From positions 40,142 through 104,141 of the forward strand of contig DAISVU010000004.1 in the NCBI GenBank assembly GCA_036839975.1: a stretch of DNA of 64,000 nucleotides, read 5' to 3'. The position numbers and the translations under genes are program-made. The stretch is from RGIG7111 sp036839975. Its GTDB lineage: Bacteria; Bacillota; Clostridia; Peptostreptococcales; Anaerovoracaceae. Below the pieces are notes generated by a model, which saw only the letters and a program-made list of their open reading frames with translations, ran no database searches and was not told the origin of the DNA. The stretch's first letter is position 1; each line of letters begins with the position of its first letter. Below, piece after piece: positions 52,684 to 61,900 of the stretch.

Positions 52684-53108
52684 AATTCAGCAGCGCCGTC
52701 AAGACTCTATACGAAGGGAACAAAGCTTCAACTAAGATAGCATATATGCCATCAAGTACCAACCCCAAGACGCTGCATTATAAATCATCAGATAAAAAGA
52801 TCGCAATTGTTTCAAGTAAGGGTTTAATCAAGGGCATCAGAAAAGGCAGTGCTGTTATAACAGCGAAGACTGCAAACGGCAAGATTGCGAAGTGCAAAGT
52901 TAAAGTCAAAAAGTTGAGAGAATACAAAGCCAAAGTGAATGTAAAGATCCTAAGTGTACGAAAAGGACCGGGGAATGGTTATAAAAAGATGGGACATGTC
53001 AAAAAAGGCGGAATATATAAAATTAGCGGTATATTAAATGATGAGAAATGGATATATGTAAAGGCAAAAAAGGGCTGGGTCACTAAAAAATATATGAAAG
53101 TCGTATAA
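52626..53108 (+). CDS. BIG2 + SH3b domains, C-terminal part of the frameshifted GHL10 gene
   Basis: This open frame has no ribosome site and starts inside the GHL10 gene. From about KSSAKSIKFSSAV onward it reads a bacterial Ig-like BIG2 domain (LHYKSSDKKIAIVSSKGLIKGI, with GSAVITAKTANGKIAKC) and then an SH3b domain (VNVKILSVRKGPGNGYKKMG, KWIYVKAKKGWVTKKYMKVV). Both are wall-attachment domains expected behind a secreted glycosidase. The frames join near 52650-52675 with a -1 offset and no slippery heptamer, so a point indel is the simplest account. Cell-wall targeting of the enzyme would be lost. Confidence 0.75.
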   Translation: MPKGTVLSQKACKSSAKSIKFSSAVKTLYEGNKASTKIAYMPSSTNPKTLHYKSSDKKIAIVSSKGLIKGIRKGSAVITAKTANGKIAKCKVKVKKLREYKAKVNVKILSVRKGPGNGYKKMGHVKKGGIYKISGILNDEKWIYVKAKKGWVTKKYMKVV

Positions 53109-53223
53109 ATACGGCCTGATGTCTTTGGCAGTAATGATTTAAAGAATAGATACGGATCCGTATATCAACACCGCAGATGACAAAGATCAATAGTATATGC
53201 AAGTGCGGGCCTGCCCTTAAAAA

Positions 53224-53261
53224 CATAAAAAAAAGCGGGAGACACTTCCGCTTTTTTTATG
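53224..53261. terminator. Bidirectional terminator between GHL10 gene and rpsT
   Basis: CAT followed by an A run and GCGG pairs with CCGC followed by a T run and ATG, with a 9-nt loop. A run and T run on both sides allow use from both strands. Confidence 0.88.
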
Positions 53262-53297
53262 TGTATTTAACTTATACACGTGTGGGGACGGATGAGA

Positions 53298-53570
53298 TTA
53301 CTGCTCATTCTGAGCATTGTTGAATCTCTTTGTCAGTCTTGAGACCTTTCTTGCTGCAGTATTCTTATGAAGCGTTCCCTTTGAAACCGCCTGCATCAGT
53401 TTCTTCTCAGCAAGTGCGAGAGTTTCTTTAGCTTTGTCAATATTGCCATCTGAAAGGATCTGATCGTAAGCTTTCAGTACATCTTTAATGTTTGCTTTGA
53501 TTCTCTTGTTTTTGCCGGTCTTTTTTTCGATGACACGAATTCTTTTCTTTGCGGATTTAATATTTGCCAT
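53298..53570 (-). CDS. rpsT: 30S ribosomal protein S20
   Basis: Primary 16S rRNA-binding protein of the small subunit. The 90-residue basic protein starts MANIKSAKKRIRV and carries TKRFNNAQ at the end; RVIEKKTGKNKRIKANIK and HKNTAARKVSRLTKR are typical. I begin at the ATG at 53570, 6-7 nt after GGGGTG; a GTG three codons upstream lies in that ribosome site. It has its own promoter and terminator. Confidence 0.97.
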   Translation of the reverse strand: MANIKSAKKRIRVIEKKTGKNKRIKANIKDVLKAYDQILSDGNIDKAKETLALAEKKLMQAVSKGTLHKNTAARKVSRLTKRFNNAQNEQ

Positions 53571-53644
53571 TAAATTCACCCCACTTTTTTGTTCTTTGGC
53601 CGTTGCGATTTAAAAAATAAGCGCAACTTAAACACGCAGTAATG

Positions 53645-53673
53645 AGTATATCTCAACGGTTTGGGATTTTCAA
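53645..53673 (-). promoter_or_regulatory. rpsT promoter
   Basis: Minus-strand TTGAAA (53673-53668), 17 bp, TATACT (53650-53645), about 75 bp before the ATG. Confidence 0.7.
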
Positions 53674-53858
53674 GCGGAAAAACAAAAAATTTATTTACAG
53701 GCATGAATGTTAAGACTATCAGCCCGTTAATGACAAGCATTGTTTTTTCATATTTAAAATCAGTAAACTATACCGTATCTCATCAAGTTCCTAAAGTGCC
53801 GTATGTATGAATCATATTTAATCTTTTTAAGAATAGTTAGTAAGAAATCCATTATTTA

Positions 53859-53887
53859 TTGAATATAAAGATAGAATAAAGTAAAAT
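53859..53887 (+). promoter_or_regulatory. Candidate lepA promoter
   Basis: TTGAAT (53859-53864), 17 bp, TAAAAT (53882-53887), in AT-rich DNA where chance matches are common. Confidence 0.4.
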
Positions 53888-54060
53888 AAAACACAAGTAC
53901 GGTTTATACTTATAGACTGAATATTGTGTATTTTTGTTTGCTTTTACGCACATGAAATCACAGCAGCATAGCATGAAAAAATTAAATTTTGAATATTTAC
54001 TGAAGCTGTATGACATTAATTAAGCAGAATGGAAATATGCATAAAACAACAGAGGTGGGA

Positions 54061-55872
54061 ATGGATTCATATCAGAAGTATATTAGAAATTTCAGCATAA
54101 TAGCACATATTGACCATGGAAAGTCAACTCTTGCAGATCGTATACTTGAAAAGACGGGCCTTGTCGCGAGCCGTGATATGCATGCACAGTTTTTGGACAG
54201 CATGGATCTTGAAAGGGAACGCGGCATAACGATAAAGCTTCAAACTTCCAGACTCGTGTACAAAGCAAATGACGGTAGTGAATATATATTAAATCTTATA
54301 GATACGCCGGGACATGTGGATTTTACGTATGAAGTATCGAGGAGTCTTGCCGCATGTGAGGGCGCAGTGCTTGTTGTGGATGCAACACAGGGTGTTGAAG
54401 CTCAGACTTTAGCTAATGTCTATCTTGCAATGGATGAAGAGCTTGAGATAATGCCGGTATTAAACAAGATAGATCTTGCAAGCGCAAGACCGGAAGAAGT
54501 GAAAAATGAGATTGAAGAAGTTATCGGTATAACGTCACAGGATGCGCCCATGGTATCGGCCAAGGAAGGCATAGGTATAGATGAACTCCTGGAAGCTATA
54601 GTAAAGAAAATCCCGGCGCCTGAAGGAAATCTTGAAGGAAGGCTTAAAGCGCTCATTTTTGATTCATATTATGACAATTACAAAGGCGTGGTGGTTTATA
54701 CAAGGATCTTTGACGGCTGTGTCAAAAAAGGCGATATAATCAGACTTATGAATACCGGAAAGAAATACGAGGTCACTGAGGTCGGAACGTATTCACCGGG
54801 ACCTTTGCCCTGCAGAAACCTGCGGGCAGGTGAAGTAGGCTATATCTGTGCAAGCATAAAACAGGTGAGGGATGCTCGTGTCGGTGATACTGTAACGCTT
54901 GATGATGCTCCCGCCAGTGAAGCTTTTCCGGGGTATAAGAAAGCACAGTCAATGGTCTTTTGCGGGATATATCCTGCCGAAGGTGAAAAATATGAAAATG
55001 TAAAAGATGCCCTTGAAAAGCTGCAGGTAAATGATGCAGCTTTCGACTTTGAACCGGAGACATCAACAGCCCTTGGATTCGGCTTCAGGTGCGGTTTTTT
55101 GGGCCTTCTTCATATGGAGATAATAGTAGAAAGGCTGGAGAGAGAATTTGATCTCGCAGTGATAACGACATCACCAAGTGTAATATATAAAATAGTTTTA
55201 AATGACGGCACAGAAGAAATGATACAAAATCCGACCAATCTTCCTGATCCTATTCTGGTCGATCATATCGAGGAGCCGATCGTAAAGGCGGATATTATGA
55301 TTCCAAAGGCTTATGTAGGGAATATCATGGAAATATGTCAGGAAAGGCGCGGCAGGATGCTGCATATGGAATACATTGCTGAGGACAGAGTGTTTCTGCA
55401 TTATGAGATGCCTTTAAATGAAGTAATATATGATTTTTTTGATGCTTTAAAGTCAAAGACACGAGGCTACGGTTCGCTTGATTACGAGTTTTTAAGATAC
55501 GAAAAGTCAAGGCTTGTAAAACTTGATATACTGCTAAATAAGGATCTTGTAGACGCCTTTTCGATGATAGTGCACGAGTCTAAAGCTCAGCCGAGGGGAA
55601 AATTTGTCTGCGAAAAGCTTAAAGAAGTTATACCTATGCATCAGTTTGAGGTACCGATACAAGCCGCGATAGGCCAGAAAATTATTGCAAGGAGCACAGT
55701 CAGGGCATATCGAAAAGATGTGATAGCAAAATGCTACGGCGGTGATATATCCCATAAAAAGAAATTGATTGAAAAGCAGAAAGAAGGTAAGAAGAGGATG
55801 CGTAGGTTTGGGACGGTAGAAGTTCCGCAGGAGGCGTTTACAGCCGTTTTAAAATATGATGATAATAAATAA
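54061..55872 (+). CDS. lepA: Elongation factor 4 (LepA)
   Basis: Ribosome-associated GTPase that back-translocates or assists initiation and assembly. The 603-residue length from the ATG at 54061 (after GAGGTGGGA) is standard. Motifs: AHIDHGKSTLADRI, RGITIKLQTSRL, DTPGHVDFTYEVSRSLAACEGA, NKIDL, and the EF4-specific C-terminal domain (MHQFEVPIQAAIGQKIIARSTV region, with KCYGGDISHKKKLIEKQKEGKKRMR). An earlier ATG at 54010 would add 17 unconserved residues. hemW follows after 220 bp. Confidence 0.97.
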   Translation: MDSYQKYIRNFSIIAHIDHGKSTLADRILEKTGLVASRDMHAQFLDSMDLERERGITIKLQTSRLVYKANDGSEYILNLIDTPGHVDFTYEVSRSLAACEGAVLVVDATQGVEAQTLANVYLAMDEELEIMPVLNKIDLASARPEEVKNEIEEVIGITSQDAPMVSAKEGIGIDELLEAIVKKIPAPEGNLEGRLKALIFDSYYDNYKGVVVYTRIFDGCVKKGDIIRLMNTGKKYEVTEVGTYSPGPLPCRNLRAGEVGYICASIKQVRDARVGDTVTLDDAPASEAFPGYKKAQSMVFCGIYPAEGEKYENVKDALEKLQVNDAAFDFEPETSTALGFGFRCGFLGLLHMEIIVERLEREFDLAVITTSPSVIYKIVLNDGTEEMIQNPTNLPDPILVDHIEEPIVKADIMIPKAYVGNIMEICQERRGRMLHMEYIAEDRVFLHYEMPLNEVIYDFFDALKSKTRGYGSLDYEFLRYEKSRLVKLDILLNKDLVDAFSMIVHESKAQPRGKFVCEKLKEVIPMHQFEVPIQAAIGQKIIARSTVRAYRKDVIAKCYGGDISHKKKLIEKQKEGKKRMRRFGTVEVPQEAFTAVLKYDDNK

Positions 55873-56094
55873 AACAGAGATATTGTGTAAAAGATTTGTA
55901 TTATAAATTAAAAAACACATACGATAACCGGTTCGCCGGTATATGGAAAGATATACTCTTTGAAAATGGGTCGTACTCATATGCTCTGCGGCGCGAGTAT
56001 ACAACAGGGAGTACGGCCATGTGAAGCCTTTTGATAGTATGGATCCGTGGACACCTGAGGTGTATTGCGGGGACAACAGGCAAGAAGTCAAAAC

Positions 56095-57282
56095 ATGAAA
56101 AAGCTTGGTATATATATTCATATTCCGTTCTGTGTCAGAAAGTGTCCGTACTGTGGTTTTTTATCATTTGATAAATATGATGAAAAGTATCAGAAGGATT
56201 ATATGGATGCTCTTTTAAAAGAAGTGAAGATGAACGGGGAAAAATTTACAGACAGAAACGTTGATACGATTTTTATAGGAGGCGGTACGCCGTCGCTTCT
56301 TGAAGAGACCTGTATAACAGACCTTCTTGAAAATATAAAGCATGAATTTTATGTAGAAGCTGATGCCGAGGTAAGCATAGAAACCAATCCGGGCACACTT
56401 ACAAAAGAAAAACTTGCGGCATACGGTGATGCTGCAATAAACAGGATAAGCATAGGCGTTCAGTCACTGTCGGACAATATACTGGACATTATCGGCAGGC
56501 TACACAGTGCGGAAGAAGCGGAAAAATGCTATGAGCTCACAAGGGAGGCGGGCTTTCAAAATATTAATTTGGATACTATGTTTGCTTTGCCCGGGCAGGA
56601 TATGACTGTGTGGCGCGATACTGTGGAAAAAGTGATCACAATGCGACCTGAGCATATATCGTTTTACAGTATGCAGCTCGAGGAGAACAGCAAGTTTTAT
56701 AACAGATACAAGTACAACTGCATGGAAATTCCGGATGACAAACTGGAACGCGGCATGCACCATGCGGCAATTGAGATGCTCGAATCGGCAGGATATATTC
56801 ATTATGAGATATCAAATGCAACGCTTCTGGGATATGAATGCAGACATAATCTGAAGTACTGGAGTATGCAGGAATACCTTGGGATGGGTCTGGGTGCACA
56901 TTCATATATAGAAGATGCAGAAGAAACGGAAAACGATATAGTCAGACTCGGAGTCAGATGCAATAATACGAATGACCTTAATGAATATATTAAAAACGTA
57001 AACGAAAATAATTTACCGGTCGATTTAAAAAGTGTGAAAAAAGACACTGTGTCGGACGCAATGAGTATTTATATATTTACGGCGCTGAGAACGAAAAGAG
57101 GTATCGATTTTGCTGATTTCAGAAATAAATTCGGTAAAGATTTTTATCAAGTTTACAATTGTGAGGTTAACGCTTTAAAAAATGAGATAAAAGCAGGATT
57201 GATCGAATGCGGTAAAAATTTTTTCCATCTGACAGAAAAGGGAATAGACAGATCAAATGATATAATGGCGGAATTTGTATGA
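56095..57282 (+). CDS. hemW: Radical-SAM haem chaperone HemW
   Basis: HemN-like radical-SAM protein now viewed as a haem-trafficking chaperone rather than a coproporphyrinogen oxidase. The 395-residue protein starts KKLGIYIHIPFCVRKCPYCGFLSFD with the CxxxCxxC cluster motif, then TIFIGGGTPSLL, SIETNPGT, NRISIGVQSLSD and YEISNATLLGYECRHNLKYW. The ATG at 56095 sits at the start of homology; an upstream TTG is unlikely. In many Firmicutes hrcA-grpE-dnaK-dnaJ follows hemW directly; here that block is 33 kb away. Confidence 0.94.
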   Translation: MKKLGIYIHIPFCVRKCPYCGFLSFDKYDEKYQKDYMDALLKEVKMNGEKFTDRNVDTIFIGGGTPSLLEETCITDLLENIKHEFYVEADAEVSIETNPGTLTKEKLAAYGDAAINRISIGVQSLSDNILDIIGRLHSAEEAEKCYELTREAGFQNINLDTMFALPGQDMTVWRDTVEKVITMRPEHISFYSMQLEENSKFYNRYKYNCMEIPDDKLERGMHHAAIEMLESAGYIHYEISNATLLGYECRHNLKYWSMQEYLGMGLGAHSYIEDAEETENDIVRLGVRCNNTNDLNEYIKNVNENNLPVDLKSVKKDTVSDAMSIYIFTALRTKRGIDFADFRNKFGKDFYQVYNCEVNALKNEIKAGLIECGKNFFHLTEKGIDRSNDIMAEFV

Positions 57283-57344
57283 ATGCAGCATTCGATATGA
57301 GCTTTGCAGTTATATGCAGAATATAGGTCTGAAATGAGGTTGAT

Positions 57345-58703
57345 ATGAATAAAACAGACAATTATATAGAAGAAATGGCTGTTATATGCAGGAACAGTTG
57401 TGTGATAGAGGAAGGGTTATATGGGAAATGGGGCGTAAAGAGAGGTCTTCGAGATAAAAACGGCATAGGAGTGCTTGCGGGACTTACACATATATCGGAT
57501 GTACAGTCATATGAAGGAAGAAATGGAAGGCATATGCCGTGCAAGGGCAGGCTCATATATCGCGGATACGATGTGAATAAACTTGTTGACGACTTCGTTA
57601 AAAACGAACGGTTCGGGTTTGAGGAAACCGCATATCTTTTGTTTTTTGGAGAGCTTCCCGATAAAGATCAGCTTGCTGAACTGGATCGTGTTCTTGCGGG
57701 TTTCAGAAGACTTCCTAAAAACTTTGTACGCGATGTGATAATGAAAGCGCCCAGTAAAGATATCATGAACAATCTGACAAGATCGGTATTGACACTCGCA
57801 TCATATGACAGGGAATATACGGATATTTCTATGTCAAATGTGCTCAAGCAGTGCCTTAAACTGATAAGCATGTTTCCGATGCTGACCGCCTACGGCTATC
57901 ATGCATATAACCATTACAAACGTGATAAAAGTTTTTATATACACAGGCCGAAGGCTGAACTTTCAACAGCTGAAAACATGCTGAGGATGTTAAGACCCGA
58001 TAAAAAATATACAGAACTTGAAGCAAAAGTGCTCGATATAGCGCTTGTGCTGCATATGGAGCATGGAGGAGGTAACAATTCCACATTTACGACACATGTT
58101 ATAACCTCTGCCGGGTCAGATACTTATTCGGTCGTTGCTGCTGCGCTGTCATCTCTTAAAGGTCCGAAGCACGGGGGTGCAAATATAAAGGTGGTTGAGA
58201 TGATGGATGACCTTAAGTCGACTGTCGAAGATACCGAGGACAGAGAGCAGGTAGCAGAATATCTGAGGTCGCTTCTTCACTGTGACGCTTTTGACAGAAA
58301 AGGTCTGATATACGGAATGGGGCATGCTATATATACAGTATCAGATCCTCGTGCTGAAATCTTTAAAGGCTTTGTGGAAAAACTGGCGGTTGAAAAAGGC
58401 AGAGAGGATGATTTCGCGCTTTATTCGATGATCGAGACTCTGGCTCCGGAGATAATTGCAGAAGAGCGTGAGATATATACAGGTGTAAGTGCTAACGTGG
58501 ACTTTTATAGCGGATTTGTCTACAGTATGCTCGATATACCGACGGAGGTCTTTACGCCTATATTTGCCTGTGCCAGAATCGTAGGCTGGAGCGCACACAG
58601 GCTCGAAGAGCTTACAAATGTAGATAAGATTATAAGACCTGCATTTCAGACTGTGCAGTCTGAACGGGAATTTGTGCCGCTGGAGGACAGAAATAAAATA
58701 TAA
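57345..58703 (+). CDS. Citrate/2-methylcitrate synthase family protein
   Basis: Condenses acetyl-CoA with oxaloacetate (or a related acyl-CoA). At 452 residues it belongs to the long clostridial branch. It has RGLRDKNGIGVLAGLT, RGYDVNKLVDDF, the catalytic His in EHGGGNNSTFTTHV, GPKHGGANIKV, the second His in GMGHAIYTVSDPRA, and the catalytic Asp in NVDFYSGFVYSMLDIP. No aconitase or isocitrate dehydrogenase is adjacent. With glutamate dehydrogenase elsewhere in the window it probably feeds an incomplete oxidative branch to 2-oxoglutarate. GAGGTTGAT ribosome site. Confidence 0.93.
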   Translation: MNKTDNYIEEMAVICRNSCVIEEGLYGKWGVKRGLRDKNGIGVLAGLTHISDVQSYEGRNGRHMPCKGRLIYRGYDVNKLVDDFVKNERFGFEETAYLLFFGELPDKDQLAELDRVLAGFRRLPKNFVRDVIMKAPSKDIMNNLTRSVLTLASYDREYTDISMSNVLKQCLKLISMFPMLTAYGYHAYNHYKRDKSFYIHRPKAELSTAENMLRMLRPDKKYTELEAKVLDIALVLHMEHGGGNNSTFTTHVITSAGSDTYSVVAAALSSLKGPKHGGANIKVVEMMDDLKSTVEDTEDREQVAEYLRSLLHCDAFDRKGLIYGMGHAIYTVSDPRAEIFKGFVEKLAVEKGREDDFALYSMIETLAPEIIAEEREIYTGVSANVDFYSGFVYSMLDIPTEVFTPIFACARIVGWSAHRLEELTNVDKIIRPAFQTVQSEREFVPLEDRNKI

Positions 58704-58794
58704 TATCATGTATGAGGCTTTCGCCTGGATATAAAAAGGATGCCTGACATTAGCAGTATATTAATAAATTAGGGCATACAGAAAGAGTGTACAT

Positions 58795-59682
58795 ATGAAA
58801 CTGCTTACATTTGAGATGCATAACGAAGAAATGCTGGGAGTGTCAAGCATGGATGAAAAGAATATTATACCGCTTGACAGCCTCGACGTGGTCTGCAGCG
58901 ATATGAATGATCCTATAGATAATATAAGCGATGCTGAGAGGAAAAAGATCACAGAGGTGGTGGCAGAAGAGCTTTCATCAGTTAAGATACCAAAAGATCA
59001 TATAAAAATGAGAGCTCCTATAATAAGACCGGAACAGGATATAATCTGCCTGGGTATCAAATACATGGCACATGCTGTGGAGGCGGGCAGGTATAAACAA
59101 GAGGCATTTGGCGGTGAAAGACAATATCCCATCTATTTTTCAAAACGTGTGAATGAAGCAGTTGGAGATGGTGAGCCTGTTCTTGCACATGCGGATATAG
59201 TGGACAGTCTTGATTATGAGGTGGAACTTGCAGTGGTGATCGGCGCACCGGCGTATAAAGTCTCTCGAAAAAATGCGCTTGACTGTGTGTTCGGGTACAC
59301 AATCTTGAACGATATAAGTGCCAGAAACATTCAGACACGACACAGGCAGTGGTATTTTGGAAAGAGCCTGGATGGGTTCACACCTATGGGCCCCTGTATT
59401 GTTACAACAGATGAAATCCCGGATCCGGGGAACCTTGCAATAAAATCAAGTATAAACGGCGAGCTCAGTCAGGACGGAAATACAAAACAGATGATTTTTG
59501 ATGTCAGATATATAATAAGCGAGCTCAGTCAGGGCATGACATTGCTGCCGGGAACCATAATAGCAACCGGAACACCTGCCGGTGTCGGTATGGGCTTGGA
59601 TCCGCCGCGTTTTTTGACAAGCGGTGATATAATGAAAATTGAGGTTGAGAAAATCGGAGAAATGACAAATTACATACTGTAA
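58795..59682 (+). CDS. Fumarylacetoacetate hydrolase family protein
   Basis: A 295-residue FAH-fold protein (acylpyruvase, oxaloacetate decarboxylase or 2-hydroxyhepta-diene-dioate isomerase type). The conserved C-terminal domain has LGIKYMAHAVEAG, YFSKRVNEAVGDGEPV, DYEVELAVVIGAPA (metal Glu), TILNDISARNIQ, SLDGFTPMGPCIVTTDEI and IATGTPAGVGMG. The N-terminal 75 residues are a short family-typical extension. It follows citrate synthase on the same strand, which could hint at an oxaloacetate-related role, but the substrate is not determinable here. Confidence 0.9.
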   Translation: MKLLTFEMHNEEMLGVSSMDEKNIIPLDSLDVVCSDMNDPIDNISDAERKKITEVVAEELSSVKIPKDHIKMRAPIIRPEQDIICLGIKYMAHAVEAGRYKQEAFGGERQYPIYFSKRVNEAVGDGEPVLAHADIVDSLDYEVELAVVIGAPAYKVSRKNALDCVFGYTILNDISARNIQTRHRQWYFGKSLDGFTPMGPCIVTTDEIPDPGNLAIKSSINGELSQDGNTKQMIFDVRYIISELSQGMTLLPGTIIATGTPAGVGMGLDPPRFLTSGDIMKIEVEKIGEMTNYIL

Positions 59683-59762
59683 GATGAATATTTGTAAGTC
59701 ATCAGTCTTAATGTTGTCAATCTTTATGTAGAGGTTGAAAAAAATGAAAGTGCAGGTGTATT

Positions 59763-60587
59763 ATGAGAAAATATATAGGTTGCCATCTTTCTGCGGCAGG
59801 CGGATTTGAAGCCATGGGTGAAAGAGCGCTCAGCATAAAAGCTGATATATTTGCGTTTTTCACACGTAATCCCAGAGGCGGACAGGCAAAGGATATAGAT
59901 GCAAATGATGCTGAAAACCTTATTGACCTGATGAATAGAAATGACTTTGGCAAAGTTGTAGCACATGCCCCTTATACGCTAAATCCGTGTTCCAAGGATA
60001 AGAAAGTGCTTAATTTTGCACATATGATTATGGAAGATGATATGAGGAGAATGGAGTATTTGCCCGGTAATTATTACAATTTTCATCCCGGCAGTCATGT
60101 GGGACAGGGCATTGAAAAGGGGATAGAACTTGTTAGCGGCCTTTTAAATGAAATATTGACTGAAGATCAGAGTACGATCGTGCTGCTGGAAACAATGGCG
60201 GGGAAGGGCAGTGAAATAGGAAGCCGATTTGAAGAACTGCGTGAGATAATAGACAGGATAAATCTGGATGAGAAGGTTGGCGTTTGCATGGATACATGTC
60301 ATATAAGCGATGCGGGATATGATATAGTAAACGATATAGACGGAGTGATAAAAGAATTCGATAATGTGATCGGCCTTGAACGGCTAAAAGCACTTCATAT
60401 AAATGACAGCATGAATCCGCCCGGGTCACACAAGGACAGGCATGCGAGGATAGGAGAAGGATATCTGGGAACAGAAGTGCTGAAACGTGTGGTGCATCAT
60501 CCGAAACTAATGGAGCTTCCGTGTATACTTGAGACACCGCACAAGAAATTTGACGAATATATGAATGAGATAGAGCTTTTGAGATGA
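59763..60587 (+). CDS. nfo: Endonuclease IV (deoxyribonuclease IV)
   Basis: Zn-dependent AP endonuclease in base-excision repair. The 274-residue TIM-barrel protein has the metal-ligand motifs HLSAAGGFE, NFHPGSHVGQG, LLETMAGKGSEIG, VCMDTCHISDAGYD, LHINDSMNPPGSHKDRHARIGEGYLG (first part HINDS, then KDRHARIGEG) and LETPHK. AGGTG before the ATG. It is followed closely by a small acidic protein gene and two COG0523 GTPase genes. Confidence 0.96.
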   Translation: MRKYIGCHLSAAGGFEAMGERALSIKADIFAFFTRNPRGGQAKDIDANDAENLIDLMNRNDFGKVVAHAPYTLNPCSKDKKVLNFAHMIMEDDMRRMEYLPGNYYNFHPGSHVGQGIEKGIELVSGLLNEILTEDQSTIVLLETMAGKGSEIGSRFEELREIIDRINLDEKVGVCMDTCHISDAGYDIVNDIDGVIKEFDNVIGLERLKALHINDSMNPPGSHKDRHARIGEGYLGTEVLKRVVHHPKLMELPCILETPHKKFDEYMNEIELLR

Positions 60588-60611
60588 TATTTTTATAAGG
60601 GAGGATATAAA

Positions 60612-60944
60612 ATGATTAAAATAGACTATTATATCAAGGACAATGAAGCGAATTTCGAAATCCAGGACGAAACTGAAGATTTTGAAGAGCTGAGCATGGA
60701 ACTTTCCATTCTGCTTAAATACGCGTATGATTCGATGCTGGAAGCAGCGACTGAAGGTGGGGCAAAAGATCCGGAAAGAGAGGCTAAGCTTTTTATCGAT
60801 TCTATTACAAATGAAGCTGTGAATGGCGAAGCAGTTGAACAAAACGAAGCTGATCAGCGACGATCACTCATGCATATAGTGGACAACTACATGGCTGAAA
60901 GCAGGGCTAAAGAAGATGAAGGCGATTGTGAAAAAAATGATTAA
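60612..60944 (+). CDS. Small acidic protein of unknown function
   Basis: A 110-residue cytosolic protein with many Asp and Glu residues; I do not recognise the family. It reads as a beta start (MIKIDYYIKDNEANFEIQD) followed by helices (ELSMELSILLKYAYDSMLEAA and FIDSITNEAV) and a charged tail (AESRAKEDEGDCEKND). GGGAGG stands 7-8 nt before the ATG, so it is well translated. Its end overlaps the next GTPase gene by 8 bp, suggesting coupling. Confidence 0.8.
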   Translation: MIKIDYYIKDNEANFEIQDETEDFEELSMELSILLKYAYDSMLEAATEGGAKDPEREAKLFIDSITNEAVNGEAVEQNEADQRRSLMHIVDNYMAESRAKEDEGDCEKND

Positions 60945-61899
60945 GATAGATGTATTTTCAGGATTTTTAGGTGCCGGGAAAACGACCTTGATTAAGAAAC
61001 TCCTCGATGAGGCATATTATGAAAAAAATATAGTTATAATTGAGAATGAATTCGGTGAGATAGGTATAGACGGCGGATTTTTAAAAGATACAGGCATACA
61101 GGTAAATGAAATTAATTCGGGTTGTATATGCTGCACGCTGGTTGGAGACTTTAGAAAAGAGCTCTCTGAAGTGATTGAGAGATACCGACCCGAAAGGATA
61201 CTGATAGAACCCTCGGGGGTTGCTAAACTAAGTGATGTGCTTATTGCAGCGAAAAGCGTATGTGGCGATAATATTGAGATAAACTCCGCAGTGGCTGTGG
61301 TGGATGCTTCTAAGCTGAAAATGTATATCAAGAACTTCGGTGAGTTTTATGCGGACCAGATAGTGCATGCCGCTGCAATAGTAATGAGCCGTACTCAGAA
61401 CATTACCGATAAAAGGCTTCAGGAAGGTGTGAATATCATAAGAAAAATAAACAGTAATGCACCGATCGTAACGACAGCATGGGATAGTATTAACGGTAAG
61501 GACATACTTGAGACTGCAGAACAGAAAAATACGCTGACGGCAGAGCTCTCTTTGTTAAAAGAAACGGTACTGCAATATAATCACGAACACGAACATGATG
61601 ATCACGACCATCATGCGGATGAGCTATTCAGCGATGTGGGAATTGAAGCCGTTCGCAAATTCAAAGAAGAAGAGATCAGTGATGCACTTTCGGTTATAAA
61701 GACAGACGAAAATCTGGGTAAAGTATTAAGAGCGAAAGGCATAGTTGAAAGTGACAGTGGAGAGTGGATACATTTTGATTATATTCCGGGAGATATCGAG
61801 ATCAGGTATGGCCCGGCGGCAACGACAGGTCGAATATGTGTGATAGGTATTGAGCTTGCAGCGGACAGGATCAGAAAGCTATTTGAGCAGGTCAAATGA
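60937..61899 (+). CDS. COG0523/CobW-family GTPase with His-rich loop
   Basis: A 320-residue G3E GTPase, the class of metal chaperones or insertases (Zn, Ni or Co handling). Walker A FSGFLGAGKTTLIKKLL at the N-terminus, ENEFGEIGIDGG, the metal-binding CxCC motif in GCICCTLVGDF, and EPSGVA are all present. A His/Asp-rich stretch HEHEHDDHDHH near residue 220 is a likely metal reservoir, followed by the CobW C-terminal domain. I prefer the ATG at 60937, starting MIKIDVFSGFLG; an ATG at 60916 adds seven residues. The stop is 1 bp before the next gene, a paralogue. Confidence 0.92.
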   Translation: MIKIDVFSGFLGAGKTTLIKKLLDEAYYEKNIVIIENEFGEIGIDGGFLKDTGIQVNEINSGCICCTLVGDFRKELSEVIERYRPERILIEPSGVAKLSDVLIAAKSVCGDNIEINSAVAVVDASKLKMYIKNFGEFYADQIVHAAAIVMSRTQNITDKRLQEGVNIIRKINSNAPIVTTAWDSINGKDILETAEQKNTLTAELSLLKETVLQYNHEHEHDDHDHHADELFSDVGIEAVRKFKEEEISDALSVIKTDENLGKVLRAKGIVESDSGEWIHFDYIPGDIEIRYGPAATTGRICVIGIELAADRIRKLFEQVK

Positions 61900-61900
61900 T

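Larger units (their letters stand above)
53571..54060. other. rpsT-lepA divergent gap without sporulation genes
   Basis: About 490 AT-rich bases with one promoter for each direction and no gene. In many spore-forming Clostridia and Bacilli gpr and often spoIIP stand between rpsT and lepA; no trace of either is visible here. Confidence 0.6.
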
